Origin: Bacteroidales bacterium
Lineage (GTDB): Bacteria; Bacteroidota; Bacteroidia; Bacteroidales; PWNQ01
Assembly (NCBI GenBank): GCA_021740245.1
Contig: JAIPAE010000010.1
Coordinates: forward strand, 1 to 40,151
Direction of reading: 5' to 3'
DNA: 40,151 bases
Shown here: positions 16,470-25,700 of the stretch, piece by piece
How positions within the stretch are numbered: position 1 is the stretch's first letter
Layout of the letters: every line of letters starts with the position of its first letter
Position numbers and translations under genes: made by a program
Notes under the pieces: model-generated
What the model was told of the DNA's origin: nothing
Database searches by the model: none
Seen by the model: only the letters and a program-made list of their open reading frames with translations

Positions 16470-16495
16470 GTAACAAAACAAATAATGAAGTCGTC
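16470..16495 (+). promoter_or_regulatory. Possible ECF-type promoter, weaker match
   Basis: GTAACA (16470-16475) and CGTC (16492-16495) with one base more between them than in the paired sites at 11466-11590. It lies 62 bp before the start of the small secreted protein gene. It may be a third target of the ECF sigma factor or a chance match. Confidence 0.35.
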
Positions 16496-16556
16496 ACAAT
16501 AACAAACAAACAAGTTATCAAAAAATAAATAACCTAAACCTAAAAATAAAATAGTC

Positions 16557-16886
16557 ATGAACGCAAAATTATTCACACTCGCAGCAATTATCGGCTTACT
16601 GACATTCACTTCTGTTTACGCCGATGAAGACAAAAACCTGGTTAAACAAACCGTACGTCAGCAAATTGATTATCCCGAATTTGCCATAGAAGAAAATCTT
16701 GAAGGAACCGTATGGGTAGAATTTACAGTAAATGAAAGCGGTAAGATCAAAGTTGGGCAAATTAACTCTGCCTGCATTCCTCTGAAAAATTATGTACTGA
16801 ACAAGCTCGAAGGTATGGAAGCCTTCAAACTGGTGGATGCATCCAAAGAAAAGTATCAGATGTATTTCGATTTCCATCTGCTCTAA
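16557..16886 (+). CDS. Small secreted protein with TonB C-terminal-like domain
   Basis: 109 aa. Signal peptide MNAKLFTLAAIIGLLTFTSVYA followed by DEDKN. The mature part (about 23-109) has the TonB-C pattern: RQQIDYPEFAIEENLEG near the start, TVWVEFTVNESGKI in the middle, and a final strand QMYFDFHLL. Classical TonB has an N-terminal anchor and Pro-rich linker; this is a free periplasmic domain, so a role in TonB-type energy transduction is not implied. The gene is single, with its own terminator and a possible ECF-type promoter. Confidence 0.8.
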   Translation: MNAKLFTLAAIIGLLTFTSVYADEDKNLVKQTVRQQIDYPEFAIEENLEGTVWVEFTVNESGKIKVGQINSACIPLKNYVLNKLEGMEAFKLVDASKEKYQMYFDFHLL

Positions 16887-16914
16887 AGTTTAAGAAAACC
16901 TGTAATTATAAATG

Positions 16915-16946
16915 AAGGTCGTCCTTTTAGGGGGCGGCTTTTTTTT
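16915..16946 (+). terminator. Rho-independent terminator after the TonB-C-like gene
   Basis: Stem AAGGTCGTCC / GGGGCGGCTT with G-U pairs and a short TTTTA loop, followed by eight T. It lies about 30 nt after the stop codon. Confidence 0.8.
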
Positions 16947-17056
16947 ATCCTTATTTTTGATTTAAAAGTGTTTGCCTTGATCAAGGGATAACAGAAAAAC
17001 TAAAATTCAGCGAACAATTTTGCCCCGTAAGAAGTATTATATGATAAACCTGTTAT

Positions 17057-17461
17057 ATGGAAACTTATAAGATTACATACAATGGCGATTTACGAACGGA
17101 AATCATACATGATCGTTCAGGAAAATCAATTAAAACAGATGCTCCGGTAGATAATAAAGGAAAAGGAGAATATTTTTCTCCAACTGATATGGTATCGAGC
17201 GCCCTGTGTAGCTGTATTTTTACCATCATGGGGATAAAGGCCCGTGAAAATGGTTTTAACATTGACGGTGCTACGGCCACTGCTAAAAAGATTATGAGAA
17301 ATGACCCACGGCGCATCGCAGAAGTTCATATCGAATATGACTTTTCCAAACATGATCTGACTCCAGAACAAAAAGATATACTGGAAGGGTTAGCCCATGC
17401 CAGTCCGGTACCCAGAAGTTTACACCCGGATATTAAGCAAAATGTGACGTTAAAGTTTTAG
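17057..17461 (+). CDS. OsmC family protein
   Basis: 134 aa OsmC/Ohr fold, a family of thiol peroxidases acting on organic hydroperoxides. The first reactive Cys region is SALCSCIFTIMG with Cys51 and Cys53; the second, normally a CPV motif near the C-terminus, reads HASPVPRSLHPDI with Ser116 in place of Cys. Either Cys51 and Cys53 replace the usual pair or the peroxidase activity is altered or lost. It stands alone between opposite-strand genes. Confidence 0.9.
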   Translation: METYKITYNGDLRTEIIHDRSGKSIKTDAPVDNKGKGEYFSPTDMVSSALCSCIFTIMGIKARENGFNIDGATATAKKIMRNDPRRIAEVHIEYDFSKHDLTPEQKDILEGLAHASPVPRSLHPDIKQNVTLKF

Positions 17462-17523
17462 ATGACAATTGCTTGCTATATTCGAAACAATTGACTAAAA
17501 TGGTATTATACAGAATAGCATTA

Positions 17524-18948
17524 TTATTTTTTATAGGCTAATTTTTTGATAAGGCCTTCGAAAATCGACGCATGTAAAGGATAAATTCCTATCCAGTATA
17601 ATCGCCCGGTAAGGCCTTTTGGCCGGAATGTAGCTGTTTGTATAAGCTCATTGCCTTCCATGCGGAATTCCAGCCATGCTTCACCCGGCAACTTCATTTC
17701 CGCAAATAATAGCAAGCGGCCTTCTGATTTATCGGCATATAAAACTCTCCAAAAATCCAGAGCGTCACCGGAGTTAATGTCATCCACGTTAGTTCTGCCT
17801 CTGCGCAAACCAACCCCTCCGGCTAATTTGTCCAAAAAGCCCCGTATTTTCCAAAGCCAGGTAGCGTAATACCAGCCTGTTTCACCACCAATGCGCCAGA
17901 TTTTTTCAAGACTGGCATCTGCATCGTCCATTTGTTTTATACGCTTATCAACATAGCACCCGAATGTTGGCACTGTCATAAACTCAGAAATTTTATAATT
18001 GATCCTTCCACTCACAGTTGAATCTTTCCAACTGGATAATATCTCATTTTGTTCTATTTTTTTAAAGGCTCTTTGAATAGATGCCCTGTATGATAATGGT
18101 TTGAGCTGTAAGATTTCGTACAGATTATTTCCAGTTGCAATAGCTTCCACTTTCATGCTGTCGACCAAGGCTGTGGCAAGCTTATATGAAGTCGATGTGA
18201 TAAAGTATAACCAGTAAGACGAAAGCCTTGGTGTCATTACAGGTACTGTTCGGATAAATCGTTTTAAGCCCCGCTCCTCGGCAAATTGTAAAAGCATTTG
18301 CTTATAAGTTAAGGTATCTTTTCCATAAATATCATAACTCTGATCAAACGTTTCTTCCAAATTAATTACGCCAGTCATGACTTTTATGACATCACTTATA
18401 CCCACAGGCTGGCATTTCGTATTTAACCATTTTGGAGCTACCATTACAGGCAATTTTTCCACTAAATCCCGAATAATCTCAAATGAAGCGCTGCCGGAAC
18501 CAATAATTATGCCTGCCCGGATTGTCGTTAAGGCGAAATTCCCTTTACGCAGTTCCATTTCAACAGTTTTCCGGGAGCTCAGGTGTTTGGATAGTTTTTC
18601 CGCATTGACTATACCACTCAAATAAATCACCTGTTTCACATTTGTATGCTGAAGGCTTTCTCTGAAATTGATCGCCGATCGCTGTTCCAGTTCACCATAA
18701 TCACGGGAGGTGGACATTGAATGGACCAGGTAAAAGGCAATATCAAGATCGGAAGGTATATTGTTTAGTGTATGCTTATCCGTCAGATCATTTTCAATGA
18801 CTTCTATTTCTCCTTCTTTGATGAAGTTATCAGCGTTAAATTTGTTCTTGTCTCGTACCGAGCAAACGACTTTGTATCCTTTTGAAATTAAGACGGGTAG
18901 CAATCTTTTCCCAATATATCCTGTTGCACCTGTTAGTAATATTTTCAT
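17524..18948 (-). CDS. SDR-type NAD(P)-binding protein with DUF2867 domain
   Basis: 474 aa. The N-terminal 230 residues are an extended or atypical short-chain dehydrogenase Rossmann fold with GATGYIGKRL (7-16); YLSGIVN and the following residues lack a clear YxxxK, so catalysis by the classical SDR triad is doubtful. From about 325 to the end there is a DUF2867 domain (WRIGGETGWYYATWLWKIRG, then GRLLLFAEMKLPGEAWLEF). This two-domain form is widespread in Bacteroidota and usually of unknown substrate. It ends 62 bp from the OsmC gene, convergent with it. Confidence 0.92.
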   Translation of the reverse strand: MKILLTGATGYIGKRLLPVLISKGYKVVCSVRDKNKFNADNFIKEGEIEVIENDLTDKHTLNNIPSDLDIAFYLVHSMSTSRDYGELEQRSAINFRESLQHTNVKQVIYLSGIVNAEKLSKHLSSRKTVEMELRKGNFALTTIRAGIIIGSGSASFEIIRDLVEKLPVMVAPKWLNTKCQPVGISDVIKVMTGVINLEETFDQSYDIYGKDTLTYKQMLLQFAEERGLKRFIRTVPVMTPRLSSYWLYFITSTSYKLATALVDSMKVEAIATGNNLYEILQLKPLSYRASIQRAFKKIEQNEILSSWKDSTVSGRINYKISEFMTVPTFGCYVDKRIKQMDDADASLEKIWRIGGETGWYYATWLWKIRGFLDKLAGGVGLRRGRTNVDDINSGDALDFWRVLYADKSEGRLLLFAEMKLPGEAWLEFRMEGNELIQTATFRPKGLTGRLYWIGIYPLHASIFEGLIKKLAYKK

Positions 18949-19595
18949 AGCATTTTATTGTAGTCCGTATAATCTGATCTTAACGTTAATAATTCGGATT
19001 AAATGATTTGTGTACTTTGATCAATTTAACAAAATTAAACTTCTTTTGATTTTAATAATTTGACATATCGTTATAACTGATTTTTAAAATGATAAGTTGG
19101 ATGTTTGTATTCCGCTTCATAATCATTTTGGTAAAACAGACATGATTTAAAGGTGTGTAAATGCAATATAATGATTATGGACTAAGTGGTTTAATAAATG
19201 ACAAGTTCATAGAATTTCAAATATTTAAAGCTTTTATTAACCTGTGTATGATTGCAAAAAGCTGTGATCAACTTTCATTCATTTACTAATTAGTAACATA
19301 AATCGAAATAAACACAAAAGTTAATCATTTAATTTAAACTAAAATGGGTATTTATTTGTTAATGAAGGCTCTTATAAACAGTATTTCAATAAATACAGGC
19401 ATTTTTGTGATTACATGTATAATTAAAATAAAATTATATCTTTGCCCTTTTTTGAAATATGAGGGTTCGTATATTTCTCATGCTTTTAAATTGATAAAGT
19501 AATGTAAAACAGTAACTAACAAATATTCTGCCGGATGGTTCCCAATAAACGGCCATTCGAAAGACTCAATAATAACATAAGTTAATAGTGTTCAT
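18949..19595. other. Long AT-rich gap between divergent genes, one promoter box
   Basis: 647 bp with no supported gene. It should contain promoters for the SDR gene (leftward) and the AbgT gene (rightward). Only a TATCTTTG box at 19437-19444 stands out. The sequence 19520-19570 (gccggatggttcccaataaacggcc) has short inverted words but no convincing riboswitch. Confidence 0.4.
19437..19444 (+). promoter_or_regulatory. -7 box TATCTTTG upstream of the AbgT gene
   Basis: Exact -7 match, giving a leader of about 145 nt. No TTG at the expected distance upstream. Confidence 0.45.
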
Positions 19596-21146
19596 ATGAA
19601 GAAAATCATTCAACGAATAGGTCGCTTTTTTAATAAAGGTTTTAAGAAGTCATTGGATTATGTGGAGGTAATTGGTAATAAGCTACCACATCCGGCAACC
19701 TTATTTGCTATTTTGGCATTACTTGTAGTTCTTTTCTCGTGGATATCATCCATGATTGGTACACAAGCTGTGCATCCGGTAGACGGTACGGTGGTTCAGG
19801 TAAAAAGCCTATTGTCAGGAGATGGAATTCGCTGGATGTATACTAATTTGATACAGAATTTTTTGGATTTTCCTCCCCTGGGATATGTGTTGGTTGTGAT
19901 GATTGGTATTGGTGTTGCAGAGGGGTCTGGTTTGTTTACGACTATGATTCGCTCACTGGTTCTGAGTGCTCCACCAAAACTTATCACAGGTGCCATAGTA
20001 TTGGCAGGAATTCTGTCGCATCTGGCATCAGAAGCCGGGTATGTGATTCTGATTCCTTTAGGAGCCATGATTTTCCATGCGCTGGGCAGGCATCCTATGG
20101 CAGGTTTAGCTGCTGCTTTTGTAGGTGTTAGCGGAGGTTTTGGTGCCAATCTGTTTATAGGATCCATTGATCCGGTGTTGGCAGGTATTTCTCAATCTGC
20201 TGCTCAAATTATCCAACCAGATATCAAGGTCAATCCGGCAGTGAACTATTACTTTATGTTTTTCTCCAGCTTCCTGATTGTTGTTGTCGGGACATGGGTT
20301 ACTGAAAAGATCGTGGAACCCCGGTTGGGAAAATACGAAGGAACTGCAGAACGTTTGCCAATCGAACGACTGACGAAGCTGGAAAAGAAAGGAATGAGAT
20401 ATGCCGGACTGGCAGTATTGTTTACTTTAGTTCTTCTGGCCCTTAGTGTTATTCCTGAAAATGGTATACTCAGGGATCCCGAAACCGGATCGGTGTTGCA
20501 TTCTCCATTTATGGACGGAGTGATTATCGGAATACTACTGATCTTTTTTATTCCAGGTCTGGTTTATGGTATTGTTGTAGGTACTATAAAAAATGATAAG
20601 GATGTGGCAAAACATTTGGGTAAATCGATGTCCGGTATGGGCGGTTACATTGTTTTAGTATTCTTTGCTGCTCAGTTTGTATATTTCTTCAATTACAGTA
20701 ATTTAGGGATTATCCTGGCCATTAACGGAGCTGCCGGATTACAAAATGTCGGGCTTACGGGAATATCCCTGATTGTTGTGTTTGTGTTATTGTCAGCGCT
20801 TATCAATATGTTTATGGGTAGCGCCTCAGCCAAATGGGCGATCATGGCTCCCGTGTTTATTCCTATGCTGATGCTGATCGATCCGGCTTATCACCCGGCC
20901 TTAACGCAGGCAGCTTTCCGTATTGGGGATTCTGTGACGAATCTGATTACGCCTATGATGAGTTATTTTGCACTCATCGTGACCTTTGCTCAAAAATATG
21001 ATGAAAAATATGGCATCGGAACCATCATTTCATCCATGCTGCCATATTCGATATTCCTGTTAATCGCCTGGGTAGGCTTCCTGGTGCTATGGATGTTGCT
21101 CGGATTACCCTTAGGCCCTGACGGTCCGATCCATATTGGTGGATGA
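19596..21146 (+). CDS. AbgT family transporter
   Basis: 516 aa inner-membrane protein with about 11-13 hydrophobic segments. The family contains p-aminobenzoyl-glutamate importers (E. coli AbgT) and sulphonamide/antimetabolite exporters (MtrF, YdaH). Typical blocks are visible: VEVIGNKLPHPATLFAIL near the N-terminus, the HLASEAGYVILIPLGAMIF hairpin, GFGANLFIGSIDP, a central SGMGGYIVLVFFAAQFVYFF and the C-terminal GDSVTNLITPMMSYF repeat partner. A role in folate precursor or peptide uptake versus drug export cannot be decided. Single gene, no peptidase (AbgA/B) neighbour. Confidence 0.95.
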   Translation: MKKIIQRIGRFFNKGFKKSLDYVEVIGNKLPHPATLFAILALLVVLFSWISSMIGTQAVHPVDGTVVQVKSLLSGDGIRWMYTNLIQNFLDFPPLGYVLVVMIGIGVAEGSGLFTTMIRSLVLSAPPKLITGAIVLAGILSHLASEAGYVILIPLGAMIFHALGRHPMAGLAAAFVGVSGGFGANLFIGSIDPVLAGISQSAAQIIQPDIKVNPAVNYYFMFFSSFLIVVVGTWVTEKIVEPRLGKYEGTAERLPIERLTKLEKKGMRYAGLAVLFTLVLLALSVIPENGILRDPETGSVLHSPFMDGVIIGILLIFFIPGLVYGIVVGTIKNDKDVAKHLGKSMSGMGGYIVLVFFAAQFVYFFNYSNLGIILAINGAAGLQNVGLTGISLIVVFVLLSALINMFMGSASAKWAIMAPVFIPMLMLIDPAYHPALTQAAFRIGDSVTNLITPMMSYFALIVTFAQKYDEKYGIGTIISSMLPYSIFLLIAWVGFLVLWMLLGLPLGPDGPIHIGG

Positions 21147-21340
21147 TTCAGATTTTGGAAAATAGTGAATGATCTTTAAAACTATTTATTATTTAATGGG
21201 CAGTTGGTAACTCTATCTATTTTGTTTACATGTATTTATGCTTATAATAATCATGCTTCCCGCTGTCGCGGAACAGGCTGTGGAAGCTACGCCAACCAGC
21301 AGACCATGGCTCGGTTCATCTGTTTAAAATTATTTTTTAA

Positions 21341-22750
21341 TTAATGAGCATGCCCACCATGTCCGCTGCTGCCTTTTTTCATTTCGGATAATATTGCCTG
21401 GGCATTGCTGAGGGCAAACCTGGCTTTGTCCATATTCTCAATATCAGCAGAAAAACCAGAAAATCCGGCCTGGTTGATTTCCGTGTTCACCTGCACTTTT
21501 TCAAACACATAAAAATGTCTGCCCTCAGCGTGCGCCTCTTCAGCATGTTTATCATACCGTTCTTCATGTTGATGGCTATGTCCTTCTTCTCCTGAATGCA
21601 ATTCATGTTCTTTCTCGTCTTGATGAGCATGAATTTTTTCACCAGTATGTTTTTCTTCAACTTCACCTTCTCGTTTCAAAATGAATACATAATTTTTTCC
21701 TTCATCGGAAACAATAGCAGCTCCGGGTAGTGTACTGTGCATTTCGCCACCGGTCTGGATGTAAGCAACAACCGACATTCCGGGAAGCATATTATCCTTT
21801 ATTTCTTTTATGCCGGCATGAACGATTGCTGTACGTTGCTCCGTGTCGAACCTTTTGCCCATTTTCATAACTTCACCTTCCAGAGTTTGCTCCATAGGGT
21901 TATTGGCCAGGGTGAAGGTGATTCTTTGCCCGGGCACTATTTTATTAATGTCTTTTTCATACACCTTTAAATCAATATGTGCCTTTTCATTTGCTGTAAT
22001 ATGAAAAAGGGACTGCTGAGGAGTTATATGGTTGCCTGTATTGATTTCCACCTGAGCTACATAACCGGATATTGGCGCTTTTAATGTATAAGCGTCCTGG
22101 ATATTTTCCGGTGTTAAATTCTCCGGATTGATGTGGATAAGCTGAAGCTTTTTCTTTAGGCTTTGCTTCCTGGCCCTGTTTGATTGGAATATGGCTCTGG
22201 CGCTTTGAACTGTCTTTTGGGCATTCACACTGTCTTCGAGCAATCTTTTTTGCCGCAGATATTCGGTTTTTAGATATTCATTCTGATTACGTGCATCCAG
22301 ATAATCCTGTTGCATATCCACTATGTCAGGATGAACAATGCGGGCGATAATTTCCCCTTTTCGCACATAATCACCTTCCATTACATGAATATCTTTGATA
22401 ATTCCTCCAATAAGTGCACTTACCGTGGCCTCATCAGATGGGGCAAGCACAAGCTCGCCAAAGGATTTGACGATATCAGACAATTGTTGCTCCGTAATAT
22501 TCCCCAACTGAATACCAGCAGATTTCATCTGTTTTCCAGTAATCAGTATTTCATTTTCCGCCAATTCCTCTTTTATGGCATGAAGGGCTTCATTGTGTAC
22601 ATCCTCTTCTTTTTCTGCTTCATGATTGTGCCCTGCGTGTTCTTCTTTTGTGTTTTGCTGATCTGATGAATTGTTGTTCGATGAACAGCCGTATAAAGTC
22701 ATTCCAAACAGCAAGACCAGGACGATTGCTTTTATTTTTATTGTATTCAT
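21341..22750 (-). CDS. RND efflux periplasmic adaptor (CzcB/CusB type) with His-rich segments
   Basis: 469 aa. Lipoprotein signal MNTIKIKAIVLVLLFGMTLYGC, lipidated at Cys22. A His/Glu-rich stretch follows (about 37-57), then the barrel-sandwich and hairpin of membrane-fusion proteins (GGIIKDIHVMEGDYVRKGE, a coiled coil around 150-195, then APISGYVAQVEINTGNHI), the beta-barrel domain, and a distal domain interrupted by a second His-rich insertion (367-412) with about a dozen His; the C-terminus ends GHGGHAH. These segments probably bind the metal. It is the last gene of the efflux operon, 48 bp after the pump gene, and would link the inner-membrane pump to the outer-membrane channel. Confidence 0.94.
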   Translation of the reverse strand: MNTIKIKAIVLVLLFGMTLYGCSSNNNSSDQQNTKEEHAGHNHEAEKEEDVHNEALHAIKEELAENEILITGKQMKSAGIQLGNITEQQLSDIVKSFGELVLAPSDEATVSALIGGIIKDIHVMEGDYVRKGEIIARIVHPDIVDMQQDYLDARNQNEYLKTEYLRQKRLLEDSVNAQKTVQSARAIFQSNRARKQSLKKKLQLIHINPENLTPENIQDAYTLKAPISGYVAQVEINTGNHITPQQSLFHITANEKAHIDLKVYEKDINKIVPGQRITFTLANNPMEQTLEGEVMKMGKRFDTEQRTAIVHAGIKEIKDNMLPGMSVVAYIQTGGEMHSTLPGAAIVSDEGKNYVFILKREGEVEEKHTGEKIHAHQDEKEHELHSGEEGHSHQHEERYDKHAEEAHAEGRHFYVFEKVQVNTEINQAGFSGFSADIENMDKARFALSNAQAILSEMKKGSSGHGGHAH

Positions 22751-22798
22751 GTTATTTGATATTTAAAGTTTTATATTTGATGATTCATCATTCAACAT

Positions 22799-25700
22799 TC
22801 ATTGTCCGATAAGATATTGAAGTTCAATGATATTTTGATTATACGTTTTCAGGATATCCAGGTAATTCAACCGGATTTGTGTAGCCTGGTCAAAAAATTG
22901 GATAAATTGCAAATAATCAATGTTTCCGGCTTTGTATTGCTTCGAAGCGCTTTTTATGATCATATTGGCCTCCTTCAAGCGGCTTTCTTCAAAGTAATCC
23001 AACTGCCGGCTGTATGTTTCCAGATTTTTGATGTTGTTGTTATAAGCAGTCATCATATCATTTTTAACCCGCAGGAAATTTTCGTAAGATGCTTCTGCGG
23101 CAATTTTTGCAGCCTGGTTTCTTCCTTTTTCAGCCCAGATATCAACGGGAATACGAACACCTAATTCAATTGCTGAGAAACTTTCGTTACCTGCAAATTC
23201 ATTCTGACTGTATCGGAAGAAAGGGTCAGGCCATGAAATGGATTTAACCGCTTTACTTTCTGCCTGCTTAGTTTTCCATTGTTGCTTAAAAAGCGCTATA
23301 TCCGGATTTGAATTCAACGAATCCATTCCGTTGTAACTTTCTTCCATAGCTATTTTATTTAATTGGGTTTCAGCAAGACTCACCGTATCATCCACAAACA
23401 GCTTGTTCATCAGGGTATTTGTGTTGCGGGCCAGCAGGCTTAGCGCCTCTTCTTCAGCTACTTTTATTGCCTTGTATTTTGCCTGGGCTGATACTTTTTC
23501 CAGATAAGAGACATCACCGGTTTCATAACGGAGTTTTCCTGCTTTGCTAAGTTCACTGAAGATATTTTTTAAATCTGCCAACAGCTTTACTTTTTCTTTT
23601 GCATAAAGCACATTGAAGTAGGCTGAACGTACATCCTTTATCAGTTGTATTTTTCGCTTTTCCAGGTTTGTTTTGCTTTGAGCAATGCGTTGATTAGCCA
23701 GTTTACTTCCGGCAATATATTCCGCCGGATTCTTAATCTCCTGTTCAACAGACCAATTTTCCCTGCTTGCTGCATTGTTTTCTTTTTCATACGCCAGCTT
23801 AGTATCCGGCAAATCCCAGGTCGTTTTTTTCAGCTTTTGCTTCTGTTTCACCTGTAATACCCCTTCTTTGATATACGGATTGTTTTCCAGGGCAATTTCT
23901 ATGGCATCCTCCACATCATTAATCTGAGTGGTTTGTTTCCCTGATTCCTGGGCCTGGATGGTTCCCGGGAGCATTAAACCTGTTAGTACCAAGCCCACCA
24001 TAAGCGATTTATTATTGATGCGTTTTCCGGTACGCCCCACTATTTGACCCAGGGAAGGAATATTTCGTATCCTTTCACTGAATGAATAAATGATGGGTAA
24101 CATTATCAGGGTAAGCAAAGTAGCTGTAACCAGACCACCCACAACAACTGTAGCTAATGGCCTTTGCACTTCGGCTCCCGATGATGTGGACATAGCCATA
24201 GGCAAAAATCCCAGGGCATCGGTTAGCGCTGTCAGGATAACCGGGCGCAACCTCATATCCGTTCCATGATAAATTCGTTTAAAAACACTATGCATACCTT
24301 CTGATTTTAACTCATTAAAGAAACTCATTAACACTAAACCATTTAGTACAGCTATACCAAAAAGCGCAATAAATCCTACACCTGCCGAAATGCTAAATGG
24401 CATTCCCCTGATCCACAAGGAAAAGACGCCTCCAATAGCTGCAAGTGGAACTGCCGAGAACACAAGTAAAGCTTGTTTGAACGAATTAAAAGTGAAATAC
24501 AACAAGGTAAAAATGAATGCCAACACTAACGGTACTATCCAGGACAGGCGTTTTTTTGCACGCTGCAGGCTTTCAAATTCGCCCTCGTAGGCAATGTTGT
24601 ATCCTTTCGGTAAATCAAGCTTATCACCAAGCTCTTGCTGAACGGCTTGAATGAAGGATTCGGTATCCCTGTCACCTATATTGATATCCAATTCAATTTT
24701 TCTTTTTACCGCTTCACGTGAGATAGAAGCCGGGCCTGCCTGCATCCTTATGTCAGCCACTTCTTTAAGTTGTACTTGTTGTCCATTGGGCCTCATAATA
24801 AGCAATTCGCCCATAGAACGGGGGTTGTTGCGGAATTCCTCTTTCAATCGTACTACTTGAGAAAACTGCCTTTCACCTTCGTAAATAATCCCGGCTTTTG
24901 CACCGGAATATCCTGCCTGAATAGTCCGGTTCACCGTTTCAATATCAAGTCCGTAACGGGCCAGCTTATCGCGGTCATAATCAATCACAATTTGCGGCAG
25001 ACCAATAACTTTCTGAACATTCAGGTCACCTGCTCCGGGAATATCGCTGATGATTCCTTTTGCCTTTTGCCCGTATTGGTATAAGGTATCCAGGTTGTTA
25101 CCGTAAATATTCATAAGAATATCTGCAGTAGAACCTGTTGTTAAATGTTTGAACAGCATCTCAATAGGCTGTGAAAAGAAAAAACTAACCCCGGGAACAG
25201 TCGCCGACATTTCCTGTTTCATCATATTTGCCAGTTCATCTTTGGTTTCAGTCCGTTTCCATTCCTCCTTCGGCTTCAGATTAATGATCATTTTGGCCAT
25301 TTCAAGCGACATCGGATCGGTGGGGATTTCGCCTGCCCCGATTTTGGTAGCCACCTGTTCCACTTCATCAGGAAATTCATTGAGCAGGACATTTTCCAGT
25401 TTCGTATTGATTTCCACTGTTTCCGAAAGGGATGTGCCTGGTTGTAAGATTGGGTGAATCGCAAAATCTCCTTCATCCAATTGAGGAATAAATACCGAAC
25501 CCAATCTTCCAAAAATAAAGATTGCACTTACCAGCAGAAGAAGAATAACAGAAGTTACTGCATATCGATATCGAAGCATTTTACCTAAAACAATCCGGTA
25601 TCCGTTGCGCACGCGTCCAATAATCTTATCCGCAATTTTAGGCTTATCCGATTTTTCCGGACGCAAAAAAAGCGCTGACATCATGGGCACGTATGTCAGG

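Noticed and set aside
19505-19595. Riboswitch upstream of the AbgT gene
   Set aside because: Short inverted words only; no conserved aptamer core such as a THF or S-box motif could be recognised.
21240-21330. Terminator between the AbgT and adaptor genes
   Set aside because: Only a 4-bp CCGC/GCGG hairpin without a T tract.
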